From the NCBI GenBank assembly GCA_030668705.1, contig DAOVFB010000005.1, positions 1 to 34,373 on the forward strand: a DNA stretch of 34,373 nucleotides, given 5' to 3'. The position numbers were made by a program, and so were the translations under genes. The stretch is from Candidatus Stahliibacteriota bacterium (lineage in GTDB: Bacteria > Hydrothermota > UBA3072). The notes below the pieces were generated by a model. The model was not told the origin of the DNA and made no database searches. It was given only the letters and a program-made list of their open reading frames with translations. The number at the start of each line of letters is the position of its first letter. Position 1 is the first letter of the stretch. Positions 1 through 8,090 of the stretch are shown in pieces.

Positions 1-1
1 A

Positions 2-235
2 TTCCCTTTAATTTTTATAAGCGGGGTATTCGTTCCAATTGTAAAGATGGGTAATTGGAGGGTTATTTCCTATATCTCTCCTTTAACTTACTATACGGAT
101 TTAGCCAGATATTCGGTTGCGGGTATGAATTATTTCAACCCTGCTGTTGATTTATTAGTTCTTTTTGGTTTTGGTGTCATGTTTTTTGTTATAGCAGTGA
201 AATGGCATAAAAAGAGTCTATCTAAAAGATTCTGA
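2..235 (+). CDS. ABC-2 type transporter permease, C-terminal fragment
   Basis: The reading frame is open from the first bases of the window, so this is the end of a gene cut by the window edge and the ATG at 47 is internal. The translated end (about 77 residues) has a hydrophobic stretch reading FISGVFVPI, then a YISPLTYYTD motif and a last hydrophobic helix followed by a basic tail (KWHKKSLSKRF). The pattern of helix, 'I/NPLTY' motif, short loop and final helix is typical of the C-terminus of ABC-2 permeases that export drugs, polysaccharide or lipids with a separate ATPase. The substrate cannot be told from this fragment. The family assignment is a recognition from motif and topology only. 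Confidence 0.65.
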   Translation, partial: FPLIFISGVFVPIVKMGNWRVISYISPLTYYTDLARYSVAGMNYFNPAVDLLVLFGFGVMFFVIAVKWHKKSLSKRF

Positions 236-762
236 TAGGTTCAAATTATTGAATAAAATGATAGGTAAGAATTGGTGTGATAAGAGAAAATTAGTCTAGA
301 GTCGAGAGTCCATCCTTTAGGTATTAGGTGTTTGGTCTTAGGTCTTGGGTCTTAGTTTTATTTTTTTTACCAACTTAACTACTCAACGATTTAACCACTC
401 AACCTATTACTCTTGGTAATCCAGACTTAACGACTCAACTACTCAACTATTTAACTTTTTTTACTCTGTGTAAATCTGTGTCTATTCCTTTGGTGGTGTG
501 TTCTGGGTTTATTGAGTTCATAGGGTTCGTTGGGTTCGTGGAGTTCTATGTTAGGAAGTTGGCGTGAGTTTTTAACGAAAATTAACCGTGAGTTTGCCGT
601 GGCATTTTTAGGTCTTAGGTTTTAGGGGTTAGGATTTAGGGGTTAATCAGTTGATATCTGTGTTAATCTGTGTCTAAAATGGGGTTGTGAGGTTCCTTCT
701 TCAGTAACAAAGAATATCTTTCTCTGTGTTCTCTGTGTCTCTGTGGCAAAAGTGAGAAAGGC
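236..762. repeat. Intergenic mosaic of dispersed word-like repeats (left end)
   Basis: This gap holds no credible gene. It is built of short phrases that recur elsewhere in the window: a TTAGG-rich stretch (314-356 and 608-645), runs of ACTCAACTACTCAAC type (about 367-453), phrases of the type AATCTGTGTCTA (about 472-484 and 665-676), a GGTGGTGTGT phrase near 490, and a CTCTGTGTTCTCTGTGTCTC phrase at about 722-741. The 30 bases at 314-343 recur exactly at 24467-24496. The 76 bases at 601-676 recur inverted at 34258-34333 with three mismatches. Confidence 0.85.
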
Positions 763-790
763 TTGACAATATGTTGTGTTTACATACTTT
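763..790 (+). promoter_or_regulatory. Probable sigma70 promoter of the tRNA-Arg/tadA operon
   Basis: A perfect -35 hexamer TTGACA (763-768) is followed after 16 bases by a weak -10, TACTTT (785-790). A start near 797 would lie about 9 bases before the tRNA. The -35 is strong evidence; the -10 is poor, and a better TACAAT at 790-795 is too far away at 21 bases. Confidence 0.5.
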
Positions 791-805
791 ACAATAAATA
801 AAAAT

Positions 806-879
806 GCGCCTGTAGCTCAACTGGAAAGAGCAGCGGACTACGAATCCGCAGGTTGGGGGTTCGAATCCCTTCAGGCGTA
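806..879 (+). tRNA. tRNA-Arg (anticodon ACG)
   Basis: A complete cloverleaf can be drawn. The acceptor stem is GCGCCTG (806-812) with CAGGCGT (872-878), with a G-U first pair. There is a D arm GCTC/GAGC, anticodon stem GCGGA/TCCGC around loop CTACGAA, and a T arm with loop TTCGAAT. The anticodon is ACG, which reads arginine CGN codons after A34 is converted to inosine. The discriminator base is A879 and CCA is not encoded. The gene for the A34 deaminase, tadA, starts 18 bases downstream. Confidence 0.95.
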
Positions 880-897
880 TTATAGGGTGTGTAATTA

Positions 898-1359
898 TTG
901 ATTGATAAATTAAAGCACGAAAGATGGATGCGAGAAGCTTTGAAAGAAGCCGAACTTGCATTTGAAGAGGAAGAGGTCCCTATCGGGTCTGTTGTGGTAG
1001 AGAACGGCTCTATAATTGGGAGAGGGCATAACAGGAAAGAAGGGCTAAAAGACCCTACTGCACACGCTGAAATAATAGCGATTACAGCAGCTGCTCATTC
1101 CATTGGTAGCTGGAGGTTGGAAGGGGCAGTCCTTTATTCAACAGTAGAGCCCTGTCTTATGTGTGCAGGGGCAATCTTGCAGGCGAGATTGAGTGGTGTT
1201 GTATATGGGGCAAATGACGAGAAATTTGGAAGTCTTGGTTCGGTAATTGATATCCGTGATAAAGGATGGAACTGGAACTTTACAGTTGTTTCAGGCGTTT
1301 TAGATAAAGAGTCGAAAGAGCTGCTTAAGAAGTTTTTTGCAAAGAGGAGGGATGGCTGA
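898..1359 (+). CDS. tadA: tRNA-specific adenosine-34 deaminase TadA
   Basis: This 153-residue cytosolic zinc enzyme deaminates A34 to inosine in tRNA-Arg(ACG), allowing one tRNA to read CGU, CGC and CGA. The zinc and catalytic motif HAE is at residues 56-58 and the PCxxC motif has cysteines at 86 and 89, the arrangement of TadA/CDA-fold deaminases. Length is normal for the family. The start is a TTG at 898; the N-terminus RWMREALKEAELAFEEEEVP aligns in style with known TadA proteins, so a later start would cut the first helix. Its own substrate tRNA lies just upstream. The last 14 bases, including the stop codon, are also the 5' end of tRNA-Ser. Confidence 0.95.
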   Translation: MIDKLKHERWMREALKEAELAFEEEEVPIGSVVVENGSIIGRGHNRKEGLKDPTAHAEIIAITAAAHSIGSWRLEGAVLYSTVEPCLMCAGAILQARLSGVVYGANDEKFGSLGSVIDIRDKGWNWNFTVVSGVLDKESKELLKKFFAKRRDG

Positions 1360-1437
1360 GTGGCTAAAAGCGCACGATTCGAAATCGTGTTTCCACTTTA
1401 TCGTGGAACGGGGGTTCAAATCCCTCTCCCTCCGCCA
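1346..1437 (+). tRNA. tRNA-Ser (anticodon CGA), overlapping the end of tadA
   Basis: A class II tRNA with a long variable arm. The acceptor stem GGAGGGA (1346-1352) pairs perfectly with TCCCTCC (1427-1433); discriminator G1434 and an encoded CCA (1435-1437) follow. The anticodon stem CACGA/TCGTG encloses loop TTCGAAA, giving anticodon CGA for serine UCG. The variable arm TTCCAC/GTGGAA forms its own hairpin. Bases 1346-1359 belong to the tadA coding sequence as well. It is the only one of the three tRNAs here with an encoded CCA. Confidence 0.96.
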
Positions 1438-1470
1438 AGTTATGTAATAACAAGCAGAAAGGAGTTATAG

Positions 1471-4400
1471 TTGATTATTTTATTGTTATCTCTTATGCTA
1501 AATTCGGGAGAAATGGATTCCTTGAAGAAGATTGTTACCCCGCGTCTGGTAAAGAAAAGAGCGGAACTCTTATCTCAGAATCCTTATTATCGAAGATTTT
1601 TAAACCCATATAATGCATACGGAGCTCGCAGGAAACAAAGTGAAGGGACACCGGGGATTCTAAGAGGAAAAGCAGCAGAACCAGAGACAGTATATGTTGC
1701 TGCTATCAGGGTTCAGTTTCTGGAAGATTCAACCCCCGTAACGACTGGAAACGGCAGGATAAATCTCGAGGGCAGTGGACATATCTGTGATACGATAATT
1801 GATGGCTCTGATACGAGTTATGTAAGGAGTCTATATTATGACCCTCCACATGATTTTACCTACTTTAATCGATTAATGGAATATCTTCATAACTACTACT
1901 GGAAGGTTTCATATCATACACAGTGGATTGAATGGAGGGTTCTACCGGATTTAACTGATTCTGTATACACCCTGCCTCATAAGATGACCTATTACGGAGA
2001 CCCATCTAATTATGTTATGGGCCTATTTAAGTTGCTGCGAGACGCAATTGAGGTTGCTGATTACGATGTTGACTTTTCTGGAATTGACGAGGTAATAATC
2101 TTCCACGCAGGTTCTATGTATCAGAGTGACTATTTTTATGATTCTCCTTATGATTTACCTGCGGTATCGGTTCATGGACTTCATCATATATTCAGTTCAT
2201 ATCTCGTAGCGGATGGCGACACGATTGATAGTGGTATTATCTATCCCGAGACCGGTTTCCAGGATGGTATGCCAGCATATCTCCAGGGCGGTCTATGCCA
2301 TGAGTTTGCGCATTCTGAAACTAATGGCCTCCTTGACCTGTATGATGTATCAGGCGAGACAATGGGAATGGGGGGATGGGCACTTATGGGAACCGGTAAC
2401 TGGAATGAATTAGGTCTTGTTCCTCCGAGATTGTGTGCTTATAACAGGATTAGTGCAGGATTTGATGAACCTGTAGTTATAAATAAAAATACTAACTCAG
2501 TTCCAATAAAGTGGGTGGGTAGTATGGATACTCTTACCCCCAGAATTTACAAGGTCCCAATAAATAAGGATGAGTATTTCTTGATTGAGAATAGATGGGT
2601 CTATATTAACCCGGACACTCATCACTATGTCAACCCCTGCACAACCAGTGTTGATTCAAATGGTGCAAGGGTATGGAAGGACAACGTATTGGTCGATGTG
2701 GACGATTATGATTCTTCACTTCCCCCAGCTCTTTATTCCGGAGGCCTTGCAATATGGCATATAGATGAAGAGAAGGTAGCAGAATCAGATACACTTAATG
2801 AACTAAACGCAGGTTTCCCTCATGCCGTTGACCTTGAAGAAGCCGATGGTATACAGGATTTCGAAAAGAACTTCTGGAATGTTTACAATATAGAGGCTAC
2901 TTTCTTTGGCTCGGAGCTTGATGTGTTCAGAGAAGGGGGATGGCTCTCGGAGTTTAGTCGCGAGACCGATCCAAACACAGAGGATAATTCCGGGAATTAT
3001 ACAGGGATTGTTATATCTAATATATCCGAGCCAGACTCAGTTATGTGGTTTGATATCTCTTTCTTAAGTAGTGTTCCTGGTTTTCCTAAAAAGGTTGGGG
3101 AGAGGATGGATGTGATTTCCCCGCAGATTCTGGATTCATCCATCTATATAGGAGATATGTTTGGCGGTGTATATCAAGTGGGTCCCGATAGGACTTTATT
3201 CATGATGGTGGATACGACAGATACTACCTATGCTGATTCCACTTATACAACCCCACTTCTTGCCGATATAACAGGGAATGGTATTCCTGATCTATTTGAT
3301 ATGACAATAAATGGTCGGTTATTCCTCTATGATTTTACCTCTGGTTCTATTATAGATTCATTATCCGTTTTAGATTGTATCTATGGAAATGCGTCGGCAG
3401 TGAACCTTGATGGAGAACCCGGGAAGGAAATTCTCTTTGGAACATCCGGTTCTGAACTCCATGTTCTTCACTGGAATGGAGATTCACTGGAAGAGATGGA
3501 GGGTTTTCCTCTATACGTTGGAGACTGGCTGGTTTCAGTTCCCCTGGTCATTAATAACTCAATATATATTCTCCCGGCGGATGGAAGGCTCTGGAAGGTC
3601 TCTACTGCAGGAGAAGTTATATGGCGGAAGGGAGAAGAAAACCTTTCCTATAGTTTGTCTTCGCCAATAGCAGGGGACATTGATCGTGATGGGATAAAAG
3701 AGATAATATGTTCAGTTGGAAAAAAATCGATATTCTCCATTGATACCTCTGGAATAATTGAGTGGGAAAAGGACCTTCCTGCAAAGACCTATTTCTCCAC
3801 TCCAGCCTTGGGCGATATTACCGGGGATGGTTATCTGGAGATCGTCTTTGCTGACAGTACTAACCTTTATGCAATGAATAGGAATGGATACCTCCTTGAT
3901 CATTTTCCTGTCAAGATAAATCTCTCAGAACAGACTCAATCCTCCATCATCTTATCCGATGTGAGTGGTGATTCCCTTCTGGATATTATCCTGGGATCAC
4001 CTGATGGAGGGGTGCTTGCATATAATGGATGGGGAGAGGCGGTCGGACAATTTCCCGTTACTACGGGTAGAAGGTCTTACTCCACGCCCTTAATTGCAGA
4101 TATAGACAATGACGGTCGCTCGGAACTATTCATCGGGTCCTATGATGGATGGTTATATGGGTGGGAGACTGATGGGTTTTATCGTAATGATGGATGGAAT
4201 CAAATCTATGGGAATAATGACCATCAATCTATTTATCCTGATTCTTTACTTTCCGAAGTAGAAGGAGAAGGAGATTTAACACTGGATGAATTCTACGTTT
4301 ATCCTTCACCTACTAATGGAATACTGCATTTTCGTTTCCGTCTGGGGAGTGCTGCAGAAGAAGTAACCCTAAGAGTGTATTCCCTATCTGGAAGATTGGT

Positions 4401-4548
4401 GATAGAGAGGAAGATTTCGGGATATTTTGGTATTAATGATGAGGAAGTAAACATATCCAGTGAGGCTAATGGAGTTTATATCGCGACCATTGAGGTGGGT
4501 AATAAATTGTTCGATAAAAAGAAATTCGCGGTCTTGAGAGGAGGTTAA
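1471..4548 (+). CDS. Secreted M6-family (immune inhibitor A-like) metalloprotease with FG-GAP-like repeats and T9SS-type C-terminal domain
   Basis: A 1025-residue protein. The TTG start at 1471 is set by a GGAG ribosome site six bases upstream and by an in-frame TAG immediately before it. The N-terminus is a short uncharged hydrophobic segment (MIILLLSLMLNS). The zinc motif HEFAH is at residues 277-281, with a downstream Asp in the segment SETNGLLDLYD, as in M6 peptidases. From about 545 to 915 there are repeated blocks of the type DITGNGIPD / DIDRDGIKE / DIDNDGRSE, which resemble FG-GAP/VCBS calcium-binding propeller blades. The last 85 or so residues begin with VYPSPTNG (near 943) and show LRVYSLSGRLV and ANGVYIATIE, the layout of T9SS type A sorting domains. 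I infer export through a SprA-type translocon, and a SprA homologue is encoded in this window. The natural substrate is unknown. Confidence 0.88.
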   Translation: MIILLLSLMLNSGEMDSLKKIVTPRLVKKRAELLSQNPYYRRFLNPYNAYGARRKQSEGTPGILRGKAAEPETVYVAAIRVQFLEDSTPVTTGNGRINLEGSGHICDTIIDGSDTSYVRSLYYDPPHDFTYFNRLMEYLHNYYWKVSYHTQWIEWRVLPDLTDSVYTLPHKMTYYGDPSNYVMGLFKLLRDAIEVADYDVDFSGIDEVIIFHAGSMYQSDYFYDSPYDLPAVSVHGLHHIFSSYLVADGDTIDSGIIYPETGFQDGMPAYLQGGLCHEFAHSETNGLLDLYDVSGETMGMGGWALMGTGNWNELGLVPPRLCAYNRISAGFDEPVVINKNTNSVPIKWVGSMDTLTPRIYKVPINKDEYFLIENRWVYINPDTHHYVNPCTTSVDSNGARVWKDNVLVDVDDYDSSLPPALYSGGLAIWHIDEEKVAESDTLNELNAGFPHAVDLEEADGIQDFEKNFWNVYNIEATFFGSELDVFREGGWLSEFSRETDPNTEDNSGNYTGIVISNISEPDSVMWFDISFLSSVPGFPKKVGERMDVISPQILDSSIYIGDMFGGVYQVGPDRTLFMMVDTTDTTYADSTYTTPLLADITGNGIPDLFDMTINGRLFLYDFTSGSIIDSLSVLDCIYGNASAVNLDGEPGKEILFGTSGSELHVLHWNGDSLEEMEGFPLYVGDWLVSVPLVINNSIYILPADGRLWKVSTAGEVIWRKGEENLSYSLSSPIAGDIDRDGIKEIICSVGKKSIFSIDTSGIIEWEKDLPAKTYFSTPALGDITGDGYLEIVFADSTNLYAMNRNGYLLDHFPVKINLSEQTQSSIILSDVSGDSLLDIILGSPDGGVLAYNGWGEAVGQFPVTTGRRSYSTPLIADIDNDGRSELFIGSYDGWLYGWETDGFYRNDGWNQIYGNNDHQSIYPDSLLSEVEGEGDLTLDEFYVYPSPTNGILHFRFRLGSAAEEVTLRVYSLSGRLVIERKISGYFGINDEEVNISSEANGVYIATIEVGNKLFDKKKFAVLRGG

Positions 4549-5151
4549 ATGTTACTGCTTTCAATACTCATATCTATCTCTCCGGCAAAGGCAGCATTCG
4601 CATCGCTTGTTCTTCCTGGTTCAGGAGATCTTATGTTAGGGGAGAAAAAAAGAGCGGCTCTCTTCATGACAACAGAAGCAACTCTCTGGCTCTCATATTT
4701 TGGACTCAATTGGTATAAGAATGAAGTTCATAACAGTTCTTCAAGCTACGCTACCCTCCATGCTTCCGCAAATGTGGATGGCAAGGATGATAGATATTTT
4801 GATGCCCTTGAGAATTTCTACTCCAGTGATGGTTATAATGAATGGGTTAAAGAACAGGCAAGAATGTTATATCCTGATACAACAGATCAAGAAATTCTCG
4901 AGCGAAGAAGAGAATATATTAGAGCAAATGTATACACAGGTGAAGATACATGGGAATGGAAGACTAAGGAAGAGGCAGATAAATATGATGACTTAAGGGA
5001 TAGCAAGAGAGAATTTGCCACAATGGCAACCAATGTGGTAGGTCTTGCAGTGGCTAACAGAGTGGTGAATTTCTTTGTGACTTATCTGGCAGGAGAAAGG
5101 GTTTCTGTGAAACTCGAGAAAAATAAGGTGGAGGTTGGGTTTAGGTTCTGA
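4549..5151 (+). CDS. DUF5683-like exported/membrane protein
   Basis: A 200-residue protein starting directly after the stop codon of the protease gene, in the same frame, so the N-terminus cannot be longer. It begins with a short uncharged hydrophobic segment ending SPAKA, then the sequence LVLPGSGDLMLGEKKRAALF and a second hydrophobic helix (TTEATLWLSYFGLNW). The P-G-S/A-G motif followed by a short loop and helix is what I know from DUF5683-type proteins of Bacteroidota and relatives, whose function is not established. A further hydrophobic stretch lies near 160-180. The middle is charged and rich in Tyr, Asp and Glu. The position suggests it could be processed or used with the protease, but nothing shows this. 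The family match is tentative. Confidence 0.6.
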   Translation: MLLLSILISISPAKAAFASLVLPGSGDLMLGEKKRAALFMTTEATLWLSYFGLNWYKNEVHNSSSSYATLHASANVDGKDDRYFDALENFYSSDGYNEWVKEQARMLYPDTTDQEILERRREYIRANVYTGEDTWEWKTKEEADKYDDLRDSKREFATMATNVVGLAVANRVVNFFVTYLAGERVSVKLEKNKVEVGFRF

Positions 5152-6491
5152 TGAGATTGTACAACACTTTAAGCAGGAAGAAAAAGGAGTTCAAGTCGAT
5201 AAAAGATGGAGAGGTTGGTATCTATTATTGTGGCATGACCCTTCAGGAAGCTCCCCATGTCGGGCATATGAGGGCAGCTCTTACATCGGATATACTTAAT
5301 CGATATCTCCGCTACCTTGGCTTTAAAGTAAAATTGGTAGTCAATTTTACCGATATTGACGATAAGGTGCTCCTTAAGGCAAAAGAAGAAAAAAGGGATT
5401 TCAGGGAAGTAACTTCCTACTATGAAGAAGAATACCGGAAAGCAAGTAATGTACTTAACATTCTAAGGCCCAGTTTTTATCCCAGGGCGACCCAGCATAT
5501 CAAGGAGATTATCGAGCTTATAGAAAAACTCCTTGACAAGGATTTTGGTTATGAGGTAGATGGAAATGTCTTTTTCAGGGTAAGAAGTTTTAAACCTTAT
5601 GGGAAACTATCCGGTAAGAAACTAGACGATTTACGCTCGGGTGCGAGGATCGCAGTAGACAAGAAGAAAAAAGACCCCCTCGATTTTGCCCTCTGGAAAG
5701 CCGCAAAGCCTGGTGAGCCTTACTGGTTTTCCCCCTGGGGCAAGGGGCGGCCCGGATGGCATATTGAGTGTTCTGCAATGGCTATTCATCATCTTGGAGA
5801 AACGATTGACATACATGGTGGGGGAGGCGATTTAATGTTTCCCCATCATGAGAACGAGGTAGCCCAATCTGAAGCCGCAACAGGCAAGAAATTTGCCAAT
5901 TATTGGGTTCACAATGCAATGCTAAATATAAAAGGTGAAAAGATGTCCAAATCACTGCAGAATTTTATCCCTATTAATGAACTATACGAGGAATTCAATT
6001 CCAATACCATAAGGTTATATCTGCTTCAGGCGCATTATAGAAAACAGTTGAATTATAACCGGGATATGCTAAAGCAGGCCTCTTCAGGATGGGAACACAT
6101 TAAGGTTTTTCTGGATAGAACAAAGGGATTGGAAGGTAAACCTATTGGTTCGTATCTTGAAGGGTTCGAGGGGAATATGAATGATGACCTTGGAACTCCT
6201 GGTGCTATTGCTCTTGCCTTTGACCTTGTATCTCGTGGCAATGAAGCATCCCCTGATGAAAAAGGAGCATATAGAGAAACGCTTCTCTTTATCCTTGATA
6301 GCCTTGGATTCCGGGTAGAAGAGGAAGAGAGTATTAAACTAGGAGAGGTACTTGAGAGGATACTCGCTCTTAGAGGTTCTCTCAGGGAGGAAGGGAATTA
6401 TAAGATGGCAGATAGGGTTAGAGCAGTTCTTCTAAAGGCAGGAATTGCCGTGGAGGATACAAAAGAAGGAACATCATGGAGAGCGGATTAA
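5151..6491 (+). CDS. cysS: Cysteinyl-tRNA synthetase
   Basis: A class I aminoacyl-tRNA synthetase of 446 residues that charges tRNA-Cys with cysteine and ATP in the cytosol. The zinc-binding Cys27 precedes the HIGH-type signature HVGH (36-39). The IECSAMA segment and the HGGGGDLMFPHHENE segment supply the remaining zinc and substrate ligands of the family. The KMSKS loop is at 264-268. The length is close to the usual 460 or so. The sequence CGMTLQEAPHVGHM differs from the common CGxTVYDxxHIGH form, but all catalytic residues I can check are present. The start ATG overlaps the preceding TGA by one base, and the 3' end overlaps rsmB by 16 bases, indicating translational coupling. Confidence 0.96.
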   Translation: MRLYNTLSRKKKEFKSIKDGEVGIYYCGMTLQEAPHVGHMRAALTSDILNRYLRYLGFKVKLVVNFTDIDDKVLLKAKEEKRDFREVTSYYEEEYRKASNVLNILRPSFYPRATQHIKEIIELIEKLLDKDFGYEVDGNVFFRVRSFKPYGKLSGKKLDDLRSGARIAVDKKKKDPLDFALWKAAKPGEPYWFSPWGKGRPGWHIECSAMAIHHLGETIDIHGGGGDLMFPHHENEVAQSEAATGKKFANYWVHNAMLNIKGEKMSKSLQNFIPINELYEEFNSNTIRLYLLQAHYRKQLNYNRDMLKQASSGWEHIKVFLDRTKGLEGKPIGSYLEGFEGNMNDDLGTPGAIALAFDLVSRGNEASPDEKGAYRETLLFILDSLGFRVEEEESIKLGEVLERILALRGSLREEGNYKMADRVRAVLLKAGIAVEDTKEGTSWRAD

Positions 6492-7747
6492 AAGGAAGAG
6501 AATTAGCACTTAAGTTTTTAATTGAATTTGAGAAGAAAGGGATTACCATAAAAGATTTCCTTGATAGTAGGAGAGAAGACTCCGCAAAACAGAGCATTCA
6601 AAAAGCCTATGATTATTTTTATGGTTGTGTCCGGCTTAGAAAGAGATTGGACTATATACTAAAGAAACATCTGAAGAAATACGATATTTCCGAATTACCT
6701 ATACCCATAAGGAATGTACTCAGGTTAGGAGTCTATGGGCTGGAGTTTAGCCATGATCCTGAGTATGCTGTTGTTGATACCCTTGTAACGCTTGCCAGAA
6801 AATATGGACACAACGGAACTGCTTCGCTCGTAAATGGTGTGCTTCGGAATCTTCATCGGGTAGAATATCCAGAGGAGAGGATTGAATATCTTTCGATCTT
6901 TTATTCTTTCCCAGAGTGGATGGTTAGGAAGTTGGTGAATATATATGGAGAAGATACAGAGAAGATATTAGACGCAAGTAACCAGCCCCCAGGAATCTCC
7001 ATTCGCGTAAATCGCCTGAAGATAACTCCTTCTAAACTCCAGGAGCAACTTACGAGTGAAGGTGTAGAAACTAAAGAGAGTAATGGAAGTAAATATAATC
7101 TATTGACCGATAGTTCTGTCCTTTATACACATGCCTTTCAGGAGGGCCTTTTTCAGGTACAGTCAGTTACCCAGACGTTGATTACAGAGATGCTCTCTCC
7201 AAAGAGAGGTGAAATAGTGCTGGATCTTTGTTCTTCTCCCGGTGGAAAGAGTACCGGTATTGCTGAGATTATGGGGGATGAAGGAATGATTCTATCAGTG
7301 GATATCAAGAATCTTGATAAGGTCGTTTGTAATTGCAGAAGATTGAACCTGCAGAGTGTTTTTCCTATAAGGGCAGATGCGAGAAAGTTTTATATTAGAA
7401 ATGCGCGTCGAATAATGCTTGATGTGCCCTGTTCGGGAACAGGTGTTATGGCCGCAAGAGGAGATCTCAGGTGGAATGTAAAACCCGAAACAATCGAATC
7501 TCTAAAAATCTTGCAACTGGAATTATTAAGCACAGCATCCCAGAATCTAGGCGGAGGTGGAAGTTTAGTTTATGCGACCTGTTCCATACTTCCCGAAGAG
7601 AATGAGGAGCAACTTTATCGTTTTCTTGAGGAGAATCCTGATTTTAAGCTGGAACCATTAGATAAAGATGAGCCCTTCCTGTTTAAAATTCCAGGTTTTG
7701 AAACACCGAATGGGGGGTTCGGAGCAATAATAAGAAGAGAAAATTGA
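6476..7747 (+). CDS. rsmB: 16S rRNA (cytosine-967-C5)-methyltransferase RsmB
   Basis: A 423-residue m5C methyltransferase. The N-terminal 135 or so residues are a NusB-like helical RNA-binding domain; the C-terminal half is a Rossmann SAM-binding domain. SAM motif I is LDLCSSPGGKS. The two essential cysteines of the RsmB/Nop2 group are in motif IV PCSGTG (Cys319) and motif VI TCS (Cys369). These together separate it from RsmF and plain NusB proteins. The start at 6476 lies inside the end of cysS, with a GAAGGA ribosome site at about 6465-6470. It is probably the last gene of the operon that begins at tRNA-Arg. Confidence 0.93.
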   Translation: MESGLKGRELALKFLIEFEKKGITIKDFLDSRREDSAKQSIQKAYDYFYGCVRLRKRLDYILKKHLKKYDISELPIPIRNVLRLGVYGLEFSHDPEYAVVDTLVTLARKYGHNGTASLVNGVLRNLHRVEYPEERIEYLSIFYSFPEWMVRKLVNIYGEDTEKILDASNQPPGISIRVNRLKITPSKLQEQLTSEGVETKESNGSKYNLLTDSSVLYTHAFQEGLFQVQSVTQTLITEMLSPKRGEIVLDLCSSPGGKSTGIAEIMGDEGMILSVDIKNLDKVVCNCRRLNLQSVFPIRADARKFYIRNARRIMLDVPCSGTGVMAARGDLRWNVKPETIESLKILQLELLSTASQNLGGGGSLVYATCSILPEENEEQLYRFLEENPDFKLEPLDKDEPFLFKIPGFETPNGGFGAIIRREN

Positions 7748-8078
7748 TTATTAGCCACAGAGTCAGTGTTCAAATGCAAAATGAGAAATGTAAATTGAAA
7801 ATTGCAAAATGTCCCACTTACCACCATTATTTTAGACATAGATTAACACAGATATTAACTTATGAAGGTGAAAAATTAAGGAAATCTATGCACATCAGTG
7901 TGGATCAATGTCGAAAAATGAGGTTTTGGGGGTTCTTCTCTGGGACAAGACGACTGATTTCCTTGGGGGAATAGGTGGTTAAAGATATGGGTCAGAACAA
8001 ACAAAATAAATTTCTCTGTGAACCCTGCTTGCCCCGTAGGGAGGAACTGACCGTACTGGGGTATCTCTGTAGCAAATA
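7748..8078. repeat. Intergenic gap with dispersed repeat words
   Basis: No gene is supported here. The DNA reads as word-like phrases: GCCACAGAG near 7754, an AAATGCAAAATGAGAAATG-type phrase near 7772, and a block at 7833-7860 that matches 34258-34285 with four differences. A CTCTGTG phrase near 8014 precedes an imperfect inverted pair, CCCCGTA (8032-8038) with TACTGGGG (8054-8061). The promoter of the PASTA pair should be in this gap, but I see no clear hexamers. Confidence 0.7.
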
Positions 8079-8090
8079 TAGGAGGTTATA

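Noticed and set aside
47-235. Complete 62-residue protein starting at ATG 47
   Set aside because: The frame is open to the window edge and the upstream codons continue the permease helix, so the ATG is internal.
236-800. CRISPR array
   Set aside because: The repeated words vary in length, order and spacing and there are no regular spacers or cas genes.
701-961. 86-codon minus-strand ORF over tRNA-Arg and the tadA start
   Set aside because: It is the antisense of a tRNA plus the CTCTGTGTTCTCTGTG repeat, whose translation gives HRDTENTE, and it overlaps tadA. I treat it as spurious.
806-1437. Integration site of a mobile element at the tRNA genes
   Set aside because: No integrase, no duplicated tRNA 3' ends and no foreign-looking genes lie next to the tRNAs.
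7744-7974. 76-codon plus-strand ORF after rsmB
   Set aside because: It is composed of repeat words, has no ribosome site and no recognisable domain.
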